Shown here piece after piece: positions 25,814 to 35,164 of a stretch of 64,000 nt of DNA (positions are counted from its first letter, which is position 1; each line of letters starts with the position of its first letter). The notes below the pieces were generated by a model, which was not told where the DNA came from, ran no database searches, and saw only the letters and a program-made list of their open reading frames with translations. This stretch comes from Aureisphaera galaxeae (lineage in GTDB: Bacteria; Bacteroidota; Bacteroidia; Flavobacteriales; Flavobacteriaceae): contig NZ_JAQQTF010000002.1 of assembly GCF_028561275.1 (NCBI RefSeq), positions 1,058,521-1,122,520 on the forward strand, written 5' to 3'. The translations under genes and the position numbers were made by a program.

Positions 25814-26977
25814 TTACTCCACAACCAACTTAACGTTACTAGTGCCCAGCTCGGTAGTAACCACTACAAAGTAGACACCGCTATGCAATTCGGAAATATT
25901 GAAGGTCGAAGAACTGGGGTTTTGAAATTGGAGAACGGTCTGTCCTAACAAGTTCACAAACGCTATCTGTTCAATATTCGATCGAGAAGAAACCTCAAGC
26001 TGTCCCTGCGCAGGGTTGGGAGCTATGGAAAAGCTATTCTGTGCATTTTCTGAAACCGATAAAATCTCAGGATTCTGAATCGCTGCCCAGGCCATTTGGG
26101 TTCCAGATTCACTCGGTATCAGATTCCCAAGAAGTGTAGTGAATCCGTTCCCTAGATCTACCGTACGAACTTCCCCTTCAAATATCCCTGCATTATAGCA
26201 TACCATATACATGGTTCCAGAACTATCGTCCCATTCTAAATCCTGTCCAAAATTAGCATCGAAACCAATAGGCCCCAATAAGGTGGCTGCTCCCGTAGAC
26301 GTATCGATACTGTAAAAATTATCGTCAACAACATCATAACTGTACATATCCCCTGAACTGGTAATCGCAATAGAAATGGCACCCTGCATTCCTGTATCTC
26401 CAACCAACGTATAACTCATGCTTCCTACGTCTATCGTAGAAAGACTGGAGGTACCGCTGAAATCAGAAGAAATTCCGTACAAAGTTCTTGTGGCAGGATC
26501 AAACTCCAATCCATTCCAATCCTGTCCGGGTGGCGGACTAATGGTTCCCATGGAGGTATAGGTCCCTGTAGTGATGTCTATACTATTAAACTCTCCAGTG
26601 GATAAAGTAAGCACATATCCCATCGTCAAGTTACTGGGGTCGATATCTCCCGAGGATTCAAAATCGGCTGTGACTAAAGACGGCCCTATGGTATTGAATA
26701 CTGTCAGATCGGTGGGATCAAAGCTCCCGAATTCGGCAGCATTATTGCGTGGCCCATAAATAAGGGCCCCACCGCCTTCTTGGGTGTCTTGTGAAGCATT
26801 GGTTTGCAAGTACTCCCTTAACATGGACTGTTCTTCCTGCGTAAAATAATGGGAAGGCGACTTTCCATTAGTCTCTAGGTTGGTATAGCGGGTTAATAAA
26901 TCTTCTGAAATAGATTGGGCATTGATAAAGACACAACCCAATAGACAAAAGGCTGAAAAAAGTAGAAATCGTTTCAT
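25814..26977 (-). CDS. T9SS-secreted propeller-like protein
   Basis: A 387-residue protein has a signal peptide (to FINAQ), a propeller-like central part (about 85-300) and a type A T9SS sorting domain at about 310-387 (FSIAPNPAQGQLEVSS ... ISELHSGVYFVVVTTELG). The central part has repeated blocks pairing time-course or ID-like phrases (FNSIDITTGTYTSMGTI, LSTIDVGSMSYTLVGDTG, YSIDTSTGAATLLGPIG, VRTVDLGNGFTTLLGNL), each a beta hairpin. Such repeats are common in secreted flavobacterial proteins of unknown ligand. The sorting domain implies export through the outer membrane and attachment or release. It ends in a terminator at 25703-25722. Confidence 0.85.
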   Translation of the reverse strand: MKRFLLFSAFCLLGCVFINAQSISEDLLTRYTNLETNGKSPSHYFTQEEQSMLREYLQTNASQDTQEGGGALIYGPRNNAAEFGSFDPTDLTVFNTIGPSLVTADFESSGDIDPSNLTMGYVLTLSTGEFNSIDITTGTYTSMGTISPPPGQDWNGLEFDPATRTLYGISSDFSGTSSLSTIDVGSMSYTLVGDTGMQGAISIAITSSGDMYSYDVVDDNFYSIDTSTGAATLLGPIGFDANFGQDLEWDDSSGTMYMVCYNAGIFEGEVRTVDLGNGFTTLLGNLIPSESGTQMAWAAIQNPEILSVSENAQNSFSIAPNPAQGQLEVSSRSNIEQIAFVNLLGQTVLQFQNPSSSTFNISELHSGVYFVVVTTELGTSNVKLVVE

Positions 26978-27039
26978 ATCTTACTGGTTTTTAGTTACAT
27001 AAATGTATCGAAAAAACCGTAAAATGTGAGCACAAAAAA

Positions 27040-29553
27040 TTAAAAAGAAAATCCGAAAGCTCCCGTTACCCCGAATTTACGGGCATCGGGATTGTCTAAA
27101 TAATTCCCTCGAAAGTTGAAATCGATCCTAAAAATCCTGAAAATATTACCTACCCCAACACTCCATTCCCAGTAAATCTCATCCGAAGGCGCCAATACAT
27201 TGGGAAGCAGTGGACGGCCATCGGCAATGGATTCGAAAGCAGGGCGACTTAGATCAATGTTCTCTTGGGAAAGCTCCCCATACACCGCCCTAAATCCAAT
27301 GATTTCACGTAAGTTGAGCTTACGCAACAACGGAACCCTAGAGAAGATGCGCCCTCCAAAATTGTGTTGTAGATGAAAGGAAGCATAGGTATCGCTCACG
27401 AATTCATAGAAATCCAGATTCGTGAACGTATTGTAAATACTGAATAGTGTCTGATTCCCAGGAATAGGACTCAATAAACTCAATGGCACTGGATCGAACG
27501 TCTTTCCTAGCTCAATGGTCGTGTACATCCTACCCAGTCCTCCAATATTCCAAGGTTGTGTATAAAGTCCTTGAAGTCGGGAATATTCGAAGTCACCTCC
27601 CAAAATCCCTTTCAATCCATAGGTATACCCAAAATAAATACTGGCAAAATCGCCATCATTCACAATGACCCTTTCCACTCCATAACCAGAGGTTTTTCGT
27701 TTCGGTGTATAGAAAAAACCTAGTTCCACTTCGGGTTGCTGAACTTCATTCTGAATGTTTCCATCGGAATCGAAATAATCGATTTTAAAGGTATCTGTAG
27801 CCGATTGGAGGGTACGGTACGATCCTGTAAGTCGGACATTGAAGTTTTTAGCGGGTTCTAGGGAAAATCCAACGGTACTCAGATTAATTCTTGTGAGTCG
27901 GTCGTTGGCCCCAACAGAAATAAGAGAAGAAGAAGCTAAATTTCGCCCCAACACATCATTACTCACCGTGAGACTGGCCCCGGTTTGCTCTACATCCTTT
28001 CGGTTACCACCGTAAACAGTAAGTCGTGATTTCCGATCGAGCAACCATTTCCCAGAAACCCCATATTTGAAACGCTGATCCCTGAAACCATAAGCTCCGA
28101 AAACTTCCAATCGCCAAGGGTCATTCTGTCCAAAATAGGTCCTTCCTCCCAAACGGATACGCATTCCTTCAGCCTCATTAAATCCAAACACAGAAAAAAC
28201 GGGACCAATATCCAGATTACCTACCTGATAATATCCACTGGCCAAGGTGGCACCTATATTATATAAAGTCTTGAACCGAGGGACTGTTTTTAGGGTATCC
28301 AGCATTTCGTACACACCCTTTTCATCTTTACTCAGCTCTTCCATACGGCGTTCTTCCCAAAACTCGTCCGGTCGGTTGTAAATCTCTTCGTTATAAGGAT
28401 CTACCTGTTCACCATAGAAGCTCTTTTCCTTGGGAATATCGAATACGTAATTATCGTATAAGGTGGTACGCTTCCCATAAATTCCTTGTGCCTTCTCTTT
28501 CTTCCGAAGGGAGAAATCACTCAAGAAATAATCACGGGTAATGAGGAAAATGGAGTCGTTGAGCACATCGAACTCCTGTTCAATGTACACTTCCCGCACC
28601 CAGTTAAGATTAGCGCTTTTGGAAGCCTGTAAATTGATTTCCTTAATGGCCCAAGTCGTATCATTTACCCAAAAATCCCCTTTAAAAGTAAGTTCGTTCT
28701 TTCTCCGTGGATAATAAACAATATTGTAGCACCATTTGTTATCGCGATAGGCACTATCCAATAATACATAATTGTATACATCGATCCCTGTTCGGGACAA
28801 TGGACTCGTAAAGGCCTTATCGAAAAACTTCAGGTAATTATCGTAAACATCGTACTCTTTATACAGGTCCTTCACAAAGGCGATCAGTGTCTGATTGTTA
28901 CTAAACCCAGAGTTCTTATTCCCTTCTAAAATCTCCTTTTCCTGTTTCATCACATTATCTCCGTACACTTTAGAGATAGCCTCATTCACAAAAATGGGTA
29001 GGTAGGAGTTTCCGGTGATATTGGAAGTATCAATCTGTTCCCAGATGAATTCCATTCCCTTAAAAACCTTACTTTTTATTAAGGAAGAATCGATGGTATT
29101 GAGATCGAACTCCAACTTCTCGTATTTATCGAAACTGTATTGTTTGAATTTCTTTACACCATTTTCTCGGCGATTTTCCCAGATTTTTCGAAGAATGGTA
29201 ATGGCAGGATTGTCCTTTTTCGAAGTTTTTCCGCTAAAGACCACCACCTCATCTAACTTGGCAGCTTCTTCCTTAAGCACAATTTCCATTTCATATGTGA
29301 TCCTCTTTTCTAGAGGGACCACTTTTAATTCGTAACCCACGAAGGATACCCAAAGTGCATCCTGATTATCTTCACTTTCCAAGTAAAATCGACCATTCTC
29401 ATTCGTAATGGTTCCTTCGTTTGTATCCTTGAAAATAACATTAGCAAAGGCTACAGGGTCACCGTACTCATCCTTTACTTCCCCGCTCACTTTGGTTTGT
29501 GAGAGCATTACTGAGGTTAAAATGAGGGAAAAGAAGAGTAGTGTTTGCTTCAT
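27040..29553 (-). CDS. DUF5686 outer-membrane protein with CarboxypepD_reg domain
   Basis: The 837-residue protein has a signal peptide (to MLSQ), a CarboxypepD_reg-like domain (about 21-100: VSGEVKDEYGDPVAFANVIF ... NENGRFYL) and a long region typical of DUF5686 (ILRKIWENRRENGVKKFKQYSFDKYEKLEFDL, then NELTFKGDFWVNDTTWAIKEINLQ). The C-terminal half is predicted to be an outer-membrane barrel ending in GAFGFSF. The role of the family is not established. It stands alone with short spacers between the T9SS protein and the pdhB gene. It may import or assemble envelope components; this is a guess from the fold. Confidence 0.85.
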   Translation of the reverse strand: MKQTLLFFSLILTSVMLSQTKVSGEVKDEYGDPVAFANVIFKDTNEGTITNENGRFYLESEDNQDALWVSFVGYELKVVPLEKRITYEMEIVLKEEAAKLDEVVVFSGKTSKKDNPAITILRKIWENRRENGVKKFKQYSFDKYEKLEFDLNTIDSSLIKSKVFKGMEFIWEQIDTSNITGNSYLPIFVNEAISKVYGDNVMKQEKEILEGNKNSGFSNNQTLIAFVKDLYKEYDVYDNYLKFFDKAFTSPLSRTGIDVYNYVLLDSAYRDNKWCYNIVYYPRRKNELTFKGDFWVNDTTWAIKEINLQASKSANLNWVREVYIEQEFDVLNDSIFLITRDYFLSDFSLRKKEKAQGIYGKRTTLYDNYVFDIPKEKSFYGEQVDPYNEEIYNRPDEFWEERRMEELSKDEKGVYEMLDTLKTVPRFKTLYNIGATLASGYYQVGNLDIGPVFSVFGFNEAEGMRIRLGGRTYFGQNDPWRLEVFGAYGFRDQRFKYGVSGKWLLDRKSRLTVYGGNRKDVEQTGASLTVSNDVLGRNLASSSLISVGANDRLTRINLSTVGFSLEPAKNFNVRLTGSYRTLQSATDTFKIDYFDSDGNIQNEVQQPEVELGFFYTPKRKTSGYGVERVIVNDGDFASIYFGYTYGLKGILGGDFEYSRLQGLYTQPWNIGGLGRMYTTIELGKTFDPVPLSLLSPIPGNQTLFSIYNTFTNLDFYEFVSDTYASFHLQHNFGGRIFSRVPLLRKLNLREIIGFRAVYGELSQENIDLSRPAFESIADGRPLLPNVLAPSDEIYWEWSVGVGNIFRIFRIDFNFRGNYLDNPDARKFGVTGAFGFSF

Positions 29554-29610
29554 AGCAAGTATAAAGGTGACAGATTTGGAAACGGAAATATCCTAAAAAA
29601 AGTGTGATTA

Positions 29611-30588
29611 TTATTTATATAACACTTTTTTAACAGCCTTGATCACATCGTTACTATTGGGCAACCATTCTGCCAGTAAAGCAGGTGAATAGGGAGCTGG
29701 GGTATCTGCCGTATTGATCTTCTCGATCGGAGCATCCAAATAATCGAATGCTTGATTCTGTACCTGATAGGTGATTTCGGTAGCTACGTTTCCAAAAGGC
29801 CAAGCTTCTTCCAAAATAACCAAACGGTTGGTCTTCTTCACACTATCCAAAATGGCTTTGTGATCCATAGGACGTACGGTACGCAAATCGATGATTTCAC
29901 ACTCAATCCCTTCCTTGGCCAACTCATCGGCTGCTTTGTAAGCTTCCTTAATGATTTTTCCAAAGGAAACGATGGTTACATCTTTCCCTTCACGTTTAAT
30001 ATCGGCCACTCCAATAGGAATGAGGTACTCACCTTCTGGCACTTCCCCTTTATCTCCGTACATCTGCTCACTTTCCATGAAAATCACAGGGTCGTCATCG
30101 CGAATGGCACTTTTTAGAAGTCCTTTGGCATCTGCCGGATTACTAGGTACTATTACCTTAAGTCCAGGACAGTTGGCATACCAACTTTCGAAGGCTTGGG
30201 AGTGTGTCGCTGCCAATTGACCCGCAGAAGCCGTAGGTCCACGGAAAACAATGGGACAATTGAATTGTCCCCCGCTCATCTGACGGATTTTTGCAGCGTT
30301 GTTTATGATTTGGTCGATACCCACCAAAGAGAAGTTGAAGGTCATGAATTCTACAATAGGGCGATTACCGTTCATGGCAGACCCTGTAGCAATCCCTGCG
30401 AAGCCCAATTCGGAAATAGGGGTGTCTATAACACGCTTAGGACCAAACTCGTCCAACATTCCCTTACTGGCTTTGTATGCACCATTGTATTCGGCAACTT
30501 CCTCCCCCATTAGGTAGATGGATTCGTCCCTGCGCATTTCTTCGCTCATCGCCTCACAAACAGCTTCTCTAAATTGTATCGTTTTCAT
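29611..30588 (-). CDS. pdhB: pyruvate dehydrogenase E1 component, beta subunit
   Basis: A 325-residue cytoplasmic subunit forms with E1 alpha the thiamine-diphosphate enzyme that decarboxylates pyruvate and feeds acetyl groups to the complex. The transketolase central part is recognisable (MGEEVAEYNGAYKASKGMLDEFG, VDTPISELGFAGIATGSAMNG, ATHSQAFESWYANCPGLKVIVPS), as is the C-terminal half (CEIIDLRTVRPMDHKAI ... LEEAWPFGNVATEI). The length fits the family. The alpha and E2 genes are not in the window, so the operon continues elsewhere or the subunits are split. A promoter with exact -7 box lies at 30620-30627. Confidence 0.93.
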   Translation of the reverse strand: MKTIQFREAVCEAMSEEMRRDESIYLMGEEVAEYNGAYKASKGMLDEFGPKRVIDTPISELGFAGIATGSAMNGNRPIVEFMTFNFSLVGIDQIINNAAKIRQMSGGQFNCPIVFRGPTASAGQLAATHSQAFESWYANCPGLKVIVPSNPADAKGLLKSAIRDDDPVIFMESEQMYGDKGEVPEGEYLIPIGVADIKREGKDVTIVSFGKIIKEAYKAADELAKEGIECEIIDLRTVRPMDHKAILDSVKKTNRLVILEEAWPFGNVATEITYQVQNQAFDYLDAPIEKINTADTPAPYSPALLAEWLPNSNDVIKAVKKVLYK

Positions 30589-30619
30589 AATTGTTCTGAA
30601 ATCTAGTTTTTCGGGAAAA

Positions 30620-30627
30620 CAAAAATA
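30620..30627 (-). promoter_or_regulatory. -7 box of pdhB
   Basis: Minus-strand TATTTTTG matches TAnnTTTG, about 31 bases before the pdhB ATG. Confidence 0.5.
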
Positions 30628-30704
30628 ATACTATTTCTTATTCTGGTGTAAATAAATTACGAAATGGCGCATTCTTGCGAACGAAAACGTTTCAGATCAT
30701 AAAA

Positions 30705-30732
30705 AACCGTCAAAACATACGCTTTGACGGTT
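30705..30732 (-). terminator. rho-independent terminator of the gene at 30755-32251
   Basis: AACCGTCAAA (30705-30714) pairs with TTTGACGGTT (30723-30732); minus-strand TTTTTTATG follows. It lies 22 bases after the stop. Confidence 0.9.
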
Positions 30733-30754
30733 CTCATTATGAAACAAATATGGA

Positions 30755-32251
30755 TTAGAATGAAAACCTAACTACTAGGTTAGAATCCATCCCCTTATTT
30801 AAAGTAACACTGCCGATGTCTTGTTTAAATTCGTCGCCCTGTTCATTAGTAAATGTAGTGCTGCCAAATTCTGCCAATTGCAAATTCAATCCCAAACCAA
30901 TACTTTCAGAAAATTGCAAGTTCAGACCTGTATGGATTCCCACGGTAAAACTTGTGAGATCGTCTTTCCGACCTTGGTTTTCGATATTCCCCATACCATA
31001 TTGAGCGGACACTCCCTGTACCCAATTAAGACACGGTAATATGGGAGTCCTATTCTCGGCAATAACACCTCCGTAGAGCATAGTTTGGGTTACCTGTCCA
31101 TCTTGGGTCTCTGCTCCCATATACCCAGCTTCTACCCCGCCAAATATTCTATTACCACCCCCTATGGATCCAAAATCGCGCATGTACTGTACAGCAACGT
31201 CGTAACTTGTATCTTCAAAATTATTGATAAGGGCAATCCCGGCCGAAACCCCAAAGGTGTTTTTAGGCATTTCGTAATTACAACAATAGGCTTCTCCCTC
31301 TTGATCATCATAGTATCCCTGATCTTTATTTTCCTTATCAGAATCATCACCTTCCTTATCGGAATCCTCACCTCCTCTATTCCCTTCACTTCCAGAACCG
31401 GAACCTCCTTCTCCATCTTTGGGCGCATCATCCCCTTCCTTCTTTCCGCAACATTTGTATTTAAAGATTCGAAGTTTGGACGGCTGGGATCGATTAAAAT
31501 TGAGTTTCCGCATATTCTCATCCTTAATGGCCGATTCCACTTCGCAAGTAAACTCCATATCCCCACTTTTGAACTCCTTGAAATTCTCCTCATTTTCACA
31601 ATTACACGCCAACCGTACATTATGAAGTTTGAATTCCCATATTATTTTATTTCGAAACATATCGACACTTTTCAATCGTGCCGAAATCCCGAAATATGCC
31701 TTGCAATTTTTGGTAATATCAAATTCCCGCAGCGTGGTCAAGATTTTTGCCAAACGTATTCGCTTGTAATCCTCAAAAAGGTTTTGCAAAATAAAAGGCT
31801 CATGTTTATCATCACTTAGGGTACCATTCTTCGAAAATTTTTCAATAAAGTCGTCAGCGTCTTTGGACTTCTTGATTAAATCCAAAATCTTAGCTTTTTT
31901 AGGATACTTAGAACCCGGGTAGCGAGAAAAGTCTACACCTTTGAAGAGTTCTTTATCATCGGATGCGTACTGAACCGCACTAAAAAAGATAACGGACTGA
32001 AAGGCCTCCGTGGAGGCTTCCTTAAAGATCCCCTCGGGTAATTTGAACTTTCTAAGCTTTGCCAAAAGATCGTCATGGCATAACAATTGTTCTTTGGCCT
32101 CCACATCTATAAAACCTCCCCAATTAATGGTTTCGAACATTTTATAGAAGGACGCCATACTGGCTTCAAGATCTTCTTTTGCCTGAGCGTGTGTCGAATA
32201 GGACTGTAGCAGCATGAGCAGCGTTAGCCCAAGGGTAACTATCATTTTCAT
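30755..32251 (-). CDS. uncharacterised envelope protein with acidic linker and C-terminal barrel
   Basis: A 498-residue protein with a signal peptide (to STHAQ). Residues about 25-270 are mixed alpha/beta with several Cys (about 58, 182, 210-212, 230) and show no recognised family. A low-complexity linker follows (about 275-320, rich in Gly, Ser, Asp, Glu and Lys: GEGGSGSGSEGNRGGEDSDKEGDD), bounded by Cys-Cys pairs on both sides (KYKCCGKK and AYCCNYE). The C-terminal about 170 residues look like an outer-membrane barrel (FGVSAGIALINN, IFGGVEAGYMG, TSFTVGIHTGLNLQFS, ending LVVRFSF). It is transcribed alone, downstream of the LytS/LytTR pair, and has its own terminator. Function unknown. Confidence 0.7.
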   Translation of the reverse strand: MKMIVTLGLTLLMLLQSYSTHAQAKEDLEASMASFYKMFETINWGGFIDVEAKEQLLCHDDLLAKLRKFKLPEGIFKEASTEAFQSVIFFSAVQYASDDKELFKGVDFSRYPGSKYPKKAKILDLIKKSKDADDFIEKFSKNGTLSDDKHEPFILQNLFEDYKRIRLAKILTTLREFDITKNCKAYFGISARLKSVDMFRNKIIWEFKLHNVRLACNCENEENFKEFKSGDMEFTCEVESAIKDENMRKLNFNRSQPSKLRIFKYKCCGKKEGDDAPKDGEGGSGSGSEGNRGGEDSDKEGDDSDKENKDQGYYDDQEGEAYCCNYEMPKNTFGVSAGIALINNFEDTSYDVAVQYMRDFGSIGGGNRIFGGVEAGYMGAETQDGQVTQTMLYGGVIAENRTPILPCLNWVQGVSAQYGMGNIENQGRKDDLTSFTVGIHTGLNLQFSESIGLGLNLQLAEFGSTTFTNEQGDEFKQDIGSVTLNKGMDSNLVVRFSF

Positions 32252-32383
32252 GGTGAATCATTTTTAGGTTACAGATCACTAATCTATACCTTCCATGAAA
32301 GCGAAATGGGACTAGTGAGGCGTTGCTGCTCCTCATCCAGTAAATGGACGTTTTTTAGGGGTGGTTGAAAAGCAAAGAGGAAA

Positions 32384-33121
32384 TTACCCTATAAGTTGAT
32401 AGAGTATTTTCTTCTTACTACTGGCCACGGGAACGGAAGAATTGTCCTTTAAGATTACGGCATCTCCCGATTTATGTAGTGCTTTGATTTTGGAAAGATT
32501 GATTAAATAGGAATGGTGGCATCTAAAGAATTGAAATGGCGCCAACTGATCTTCAAATGTCTTCAATGATTTGGAAACCAATATTTTTCGATCAGTGCAA
32601 AAAAAGTGTGTGTAGTTATTGTCGGCTTGGGCGTACAGAATCTCATCCATTTCCACCACATGGATCAGATCGTGGTTCTTCAACACAATCCGTTTTGGTT
32701 TTTCTTGGGCTTCCATATTATGGAGTAGCACTTCCAATTGTTTATGATAATTTTCTTGATGAAGTATATTCAATGTTCTTTGAATTTGAACCACTAATTC
32801 TTCTTCAGCATAGGGTTTCAACAAATAACTCAACGCACTAAATTGAAAGGCTTCGATGGCATACTCTGAATGCGAGGTTGTGAAAATAATTTTTGAAGTC
32901 AATTGTGGAAACTCCCTTAAAATTTCGAAAACCAGACCGTCTCCCAAATGTATGTCGGCAAGGATAAAATCTGGAGTAGACAATGCCAACATATTCTTGG
33001 CTTCGGCTGCATTAAAGGCAAAGGAAACCGAAGTGATGCTGGGAAAGTGCTGCTGTAAAACATGGGCAACGCGTTCCCTTTCCTTAGGATTGTCCTCTAT
33101 GACTAAACAAGAATATTCCAT
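32384..33121 (-). CDS. LytTR-family response regulator
   Basis: A 245-residue protein with a receiver domain (phospho-acceptor Asp56 in FILADIHLGDG, Lys in LLKPYAEEEL) and a C-terminal LytTR DNA-binding domain (about 145-245: IVLKNHDLIHVVEMDEILYAQADNNYTHFF ... FFRCHHSYLINLSKI). LytTR domains bind direct repeats in target promoters. The ATG immediately follows the stop of the histidine kinase gene on the same strand, with no base between them, so the two form a strict operon. Target genes are not apparent; the envelope-protein gene downstream is a candidate by position only. Confidence 0.95.
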   Translation of the reverse strand: MEYSCLVIEDNPKERERVAHVLQQHFPSITSVSFAFNAAEAKNMLALSTPDFILADIHLGDGLVFEILREFPQLTSKIIFTTSHSEYAIEAFQFSALSYLLKPYAEEELVVQIQRTLNILHQENYHKQLEVLLHNMEAQEKPKRIVLKNHDLIHVVEMDEILYAQADNNYTHFFCTDRKILVSKSLKTFEDQLAPFQFFRCHHSYLINLSKIKALHKSGDAVILKDNSSVPVASSKKKILYQLIG

Positions 33122-34975
33122 TTATGCTTTTTTATATTTCACCGGAAATTCCAGGGTAACCAAGGTGCCTTTCCCACTACTGCTTTTTATGTTCTTTTTT
33201 ATGGTAAACCGATGTAATTTTTGGTACGTCGCTATACGCTGATCTATGATAGAAGTCCCCATAGAAGTATGCAATTCATTCCCGGAATGCCCGGATAAAG
33301 ACGAGAATCCTTTACCATTATCCTGAATGGTGACACACAACACTTCCCCATTCAGAGCATAGTGAACAGAAATATTTCCCCCATCCATTCCCTTAATCCC
33401 ATGAAGCACGGCATTTTCCACAAAAGGTTGGGTTAGCATGGGTGGAATCACCATAAATCGAACGTCTATCTCTTCGGCTACCTCAACATCATACATAAAT
33501 GTGGTTTCATGCATCAATTGTTGTGTCTCCAAAAATTTTGAAATCAAATTCACATCTTCCTTAACACTCACAAATTCCCTTGTCGAGCTTTGAAGAATGT
33601 TGCGCATGAGCGCACTATAGGACAACAGGTTTTGGGAGGCCACCTCTTTGGTCTGGGAGTCCAGGTTCAGATTGATTTCATTAAGCGCATTAAACATGAA
33701 ATGAGGGTTCATCTGGGTTTGCAACAACTTAAAATTAAGCTGAGTATAGTTCAATTCCTGTTTCGTACGATAACTTCTGTAACCAAAAAATCCGATAGCC
33801 AACAGAAGCAAACTCCCTCCAAGTACTGCGAAAAGGGTAGTTCTTTGTTGAGTAATTTTAGATGCATTTAAGGCGTTTTCGGCGCTTAAGGTTTTAATTT
33901 GTTCAGCCTGCAATTCCGTTTCAAATTGAGCCATGACGGTAGCAATCGATTTTTCGCGTTCCCGAACGTCTATTGAGTCTTTTAATCGCGTATAATCTTC
34001 CAAAGCATTCAAGGCCTTTTCTGCATTCCCTTGCTTTGCATAGACCGACTTCATTCCTTGGTGTATTTCCAACCGCAATGTATCGCTTGCTTTGGGCAAT
34101 GCCTTTTGGTATAATTCCAATGCTTTTTGAAATCTGTTCTGATGCGCATAGATATTGGCGATTGAAGTCCAAGTATTCGAGGTGGTCGAAGAAAAATCTA
34201 TTTTCTCCCGAATGACCAATTCCTTTTCGGCATATTCCAGAGCCTTGGGAAAGTTCTTGACCCTGAAGTACTCTTTTCGAAGATCCGAATAAGCCGTTGC
34301 CAAAAGAAGATCATTGTTTTGACGCTGAGCAATTTTGACAATATCCAATCCGAGTTCGATGACTTTCTCCACAGAAACGGGACGGTTATCCTGCCCTGTG
34401 ATGAGTTCCTTATGTTTTTCGACGAGTTCGGTATTTGTCGAATACTTCATCGACTTATCGTAAAAATCGGAAGCCATTAGCGTATCGCCCAATTTTGTAT
34501 ACGTAAGCCCAAGTGCCAAATAGGTAAGGGAAATGGTTCGTTGATCCTCCGCTTTCTGCGCTGTTTTAAGCGCTTTTATATAATTGACCAAGGCACTATC
34601 GGGCACCCATTTCAATTTATAGACATGACCTATATGTTGATAGGTACGCCCCAACAAACTCAAATCGATTTCGTCTTTGTTTTCTAGGTTTGGGGTAAGT
34701 AACTCGAGAATGTCTTCGTAATTATCCTTTCGCAACAACAACCAAGAGGTTTGTAGGGCATGTTCCGCAAATAAATTTGGATCTTTTTGTTTTAAAATAT
34801 GGGGTTTTATTTGTTCTAGCAAAAGCTCCGCAGAATCCATCTTCGTTTTGCGAAGGGATAATGATTTTTCCAACACTGCATTCAACTCCTCAACACCCAT
34901 AATAGAATCGGTGATTTGAGCTTGCCCTAAAAAACCTAAAAACAGGGCCATTAGCATGGAAACAAATCGGAACAT
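33122..34975 (-). CDS. TPR-containing LytS-type histidine kinase
   Basis: This 617-residue protein has a signal peptide (to GQAQ), a periplasmic TPR array (about 90-330: DSALVNYIKALKTAQKAEDQRTISLTYLALG, KALELYQKALPKASDTL), a coiled coil and one transmembrane helix at about 383-405. The cytoplasmic part is a His_kinase domain of the LytS/YehU kind with phospho-acceptor His in MNPHFMFNALNEI and an HATPase region (PFVENAVLHGI, IQDNGKGFSS). The TPR front end is a common Bacteroidota layout in which the ligand is often a peptide or protein. It is translated just before the LytTR regulator gene. It diverges from etfB. Confidence 0.93.
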   Translation of the reverse strand: MFRFVSMLMALFLGFLGQAQITDSIMGVEELNAVLEKSLSLRKTKMDSAELLLEQIKPHILKQKDPNLFAEHALQTSWLLLRKDNYEDILELLTPNLENKDEIDLSLLGRTYQHIGHVYKLKWVPDSALVNYIKALKTAQKAEDQRTISLTYLALGLTYTKLGDTLMASDFYDKSMKYSTNTELVEKHKELITGQDNRPVSVEKVIELGLDIVKIAQRQNNDLLLATAYSDLRKEYFRVKNFPKALEYAEKELVIREKIDFSSTTSNTWTSIANIYAHQNRFQKALELYQKALPKASDTLRLEIHQGMKSVYAKQGNAEKALNALEDYTRLKDSIDVREREKSIATVMAQFETELQAEQIKTLSAENALNASKITQQRTTLFAVLGGSLLLLAIGFFGYRSYRTKQELNYTQLNFKLLQTQMNPHFMFNALNEINLNLDSQTKEVASQNLLSYSALMRNILQSSTREFVSVKEDVNLISKFLETQQLMHETTFMYDVEVAEEIDVRFMVIPPMLTQPFVENAVLHGIKGMDGGNISVHYALNGEVLCVTIQDNGKGFSSLSGHSGNELHTSMGTSIIDQRIATYQKLHRFTIKKNIKSSSGKGTLVTLEFPVKYKKA

Positions 34976-35164
34976 CGGGGAATTAGTTAGTTGACTGTAA
35001 TTTACGAAAAATCCCGTTATTATTGATTTTGTGGGATAATGGAGACAAATGGAAACTGCTCTAAAAAAAGATATAAAATTTATTATGCATGCATAGGAAA
35101 ATTCATATTATAGTTGTATCTTCGTCAACCGAAAAAATACAATCAACATTACATAAATTCCGAT

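Noticed and set aside
31085..31819. Plus-strand 244-residue open frame
   Set aside because: It lies opposite the envelope-protein gene at 30755-32251, which has a signal peptide, a barrel end and a terminator. The plus-strand product is Ile/Phe-rich shadow sequence.
35114..35164. N-terminal extension of EtfB
   Set aside because: MKILVCISHVPD is the conserved family start; the extra residues overlap the probable promoter.
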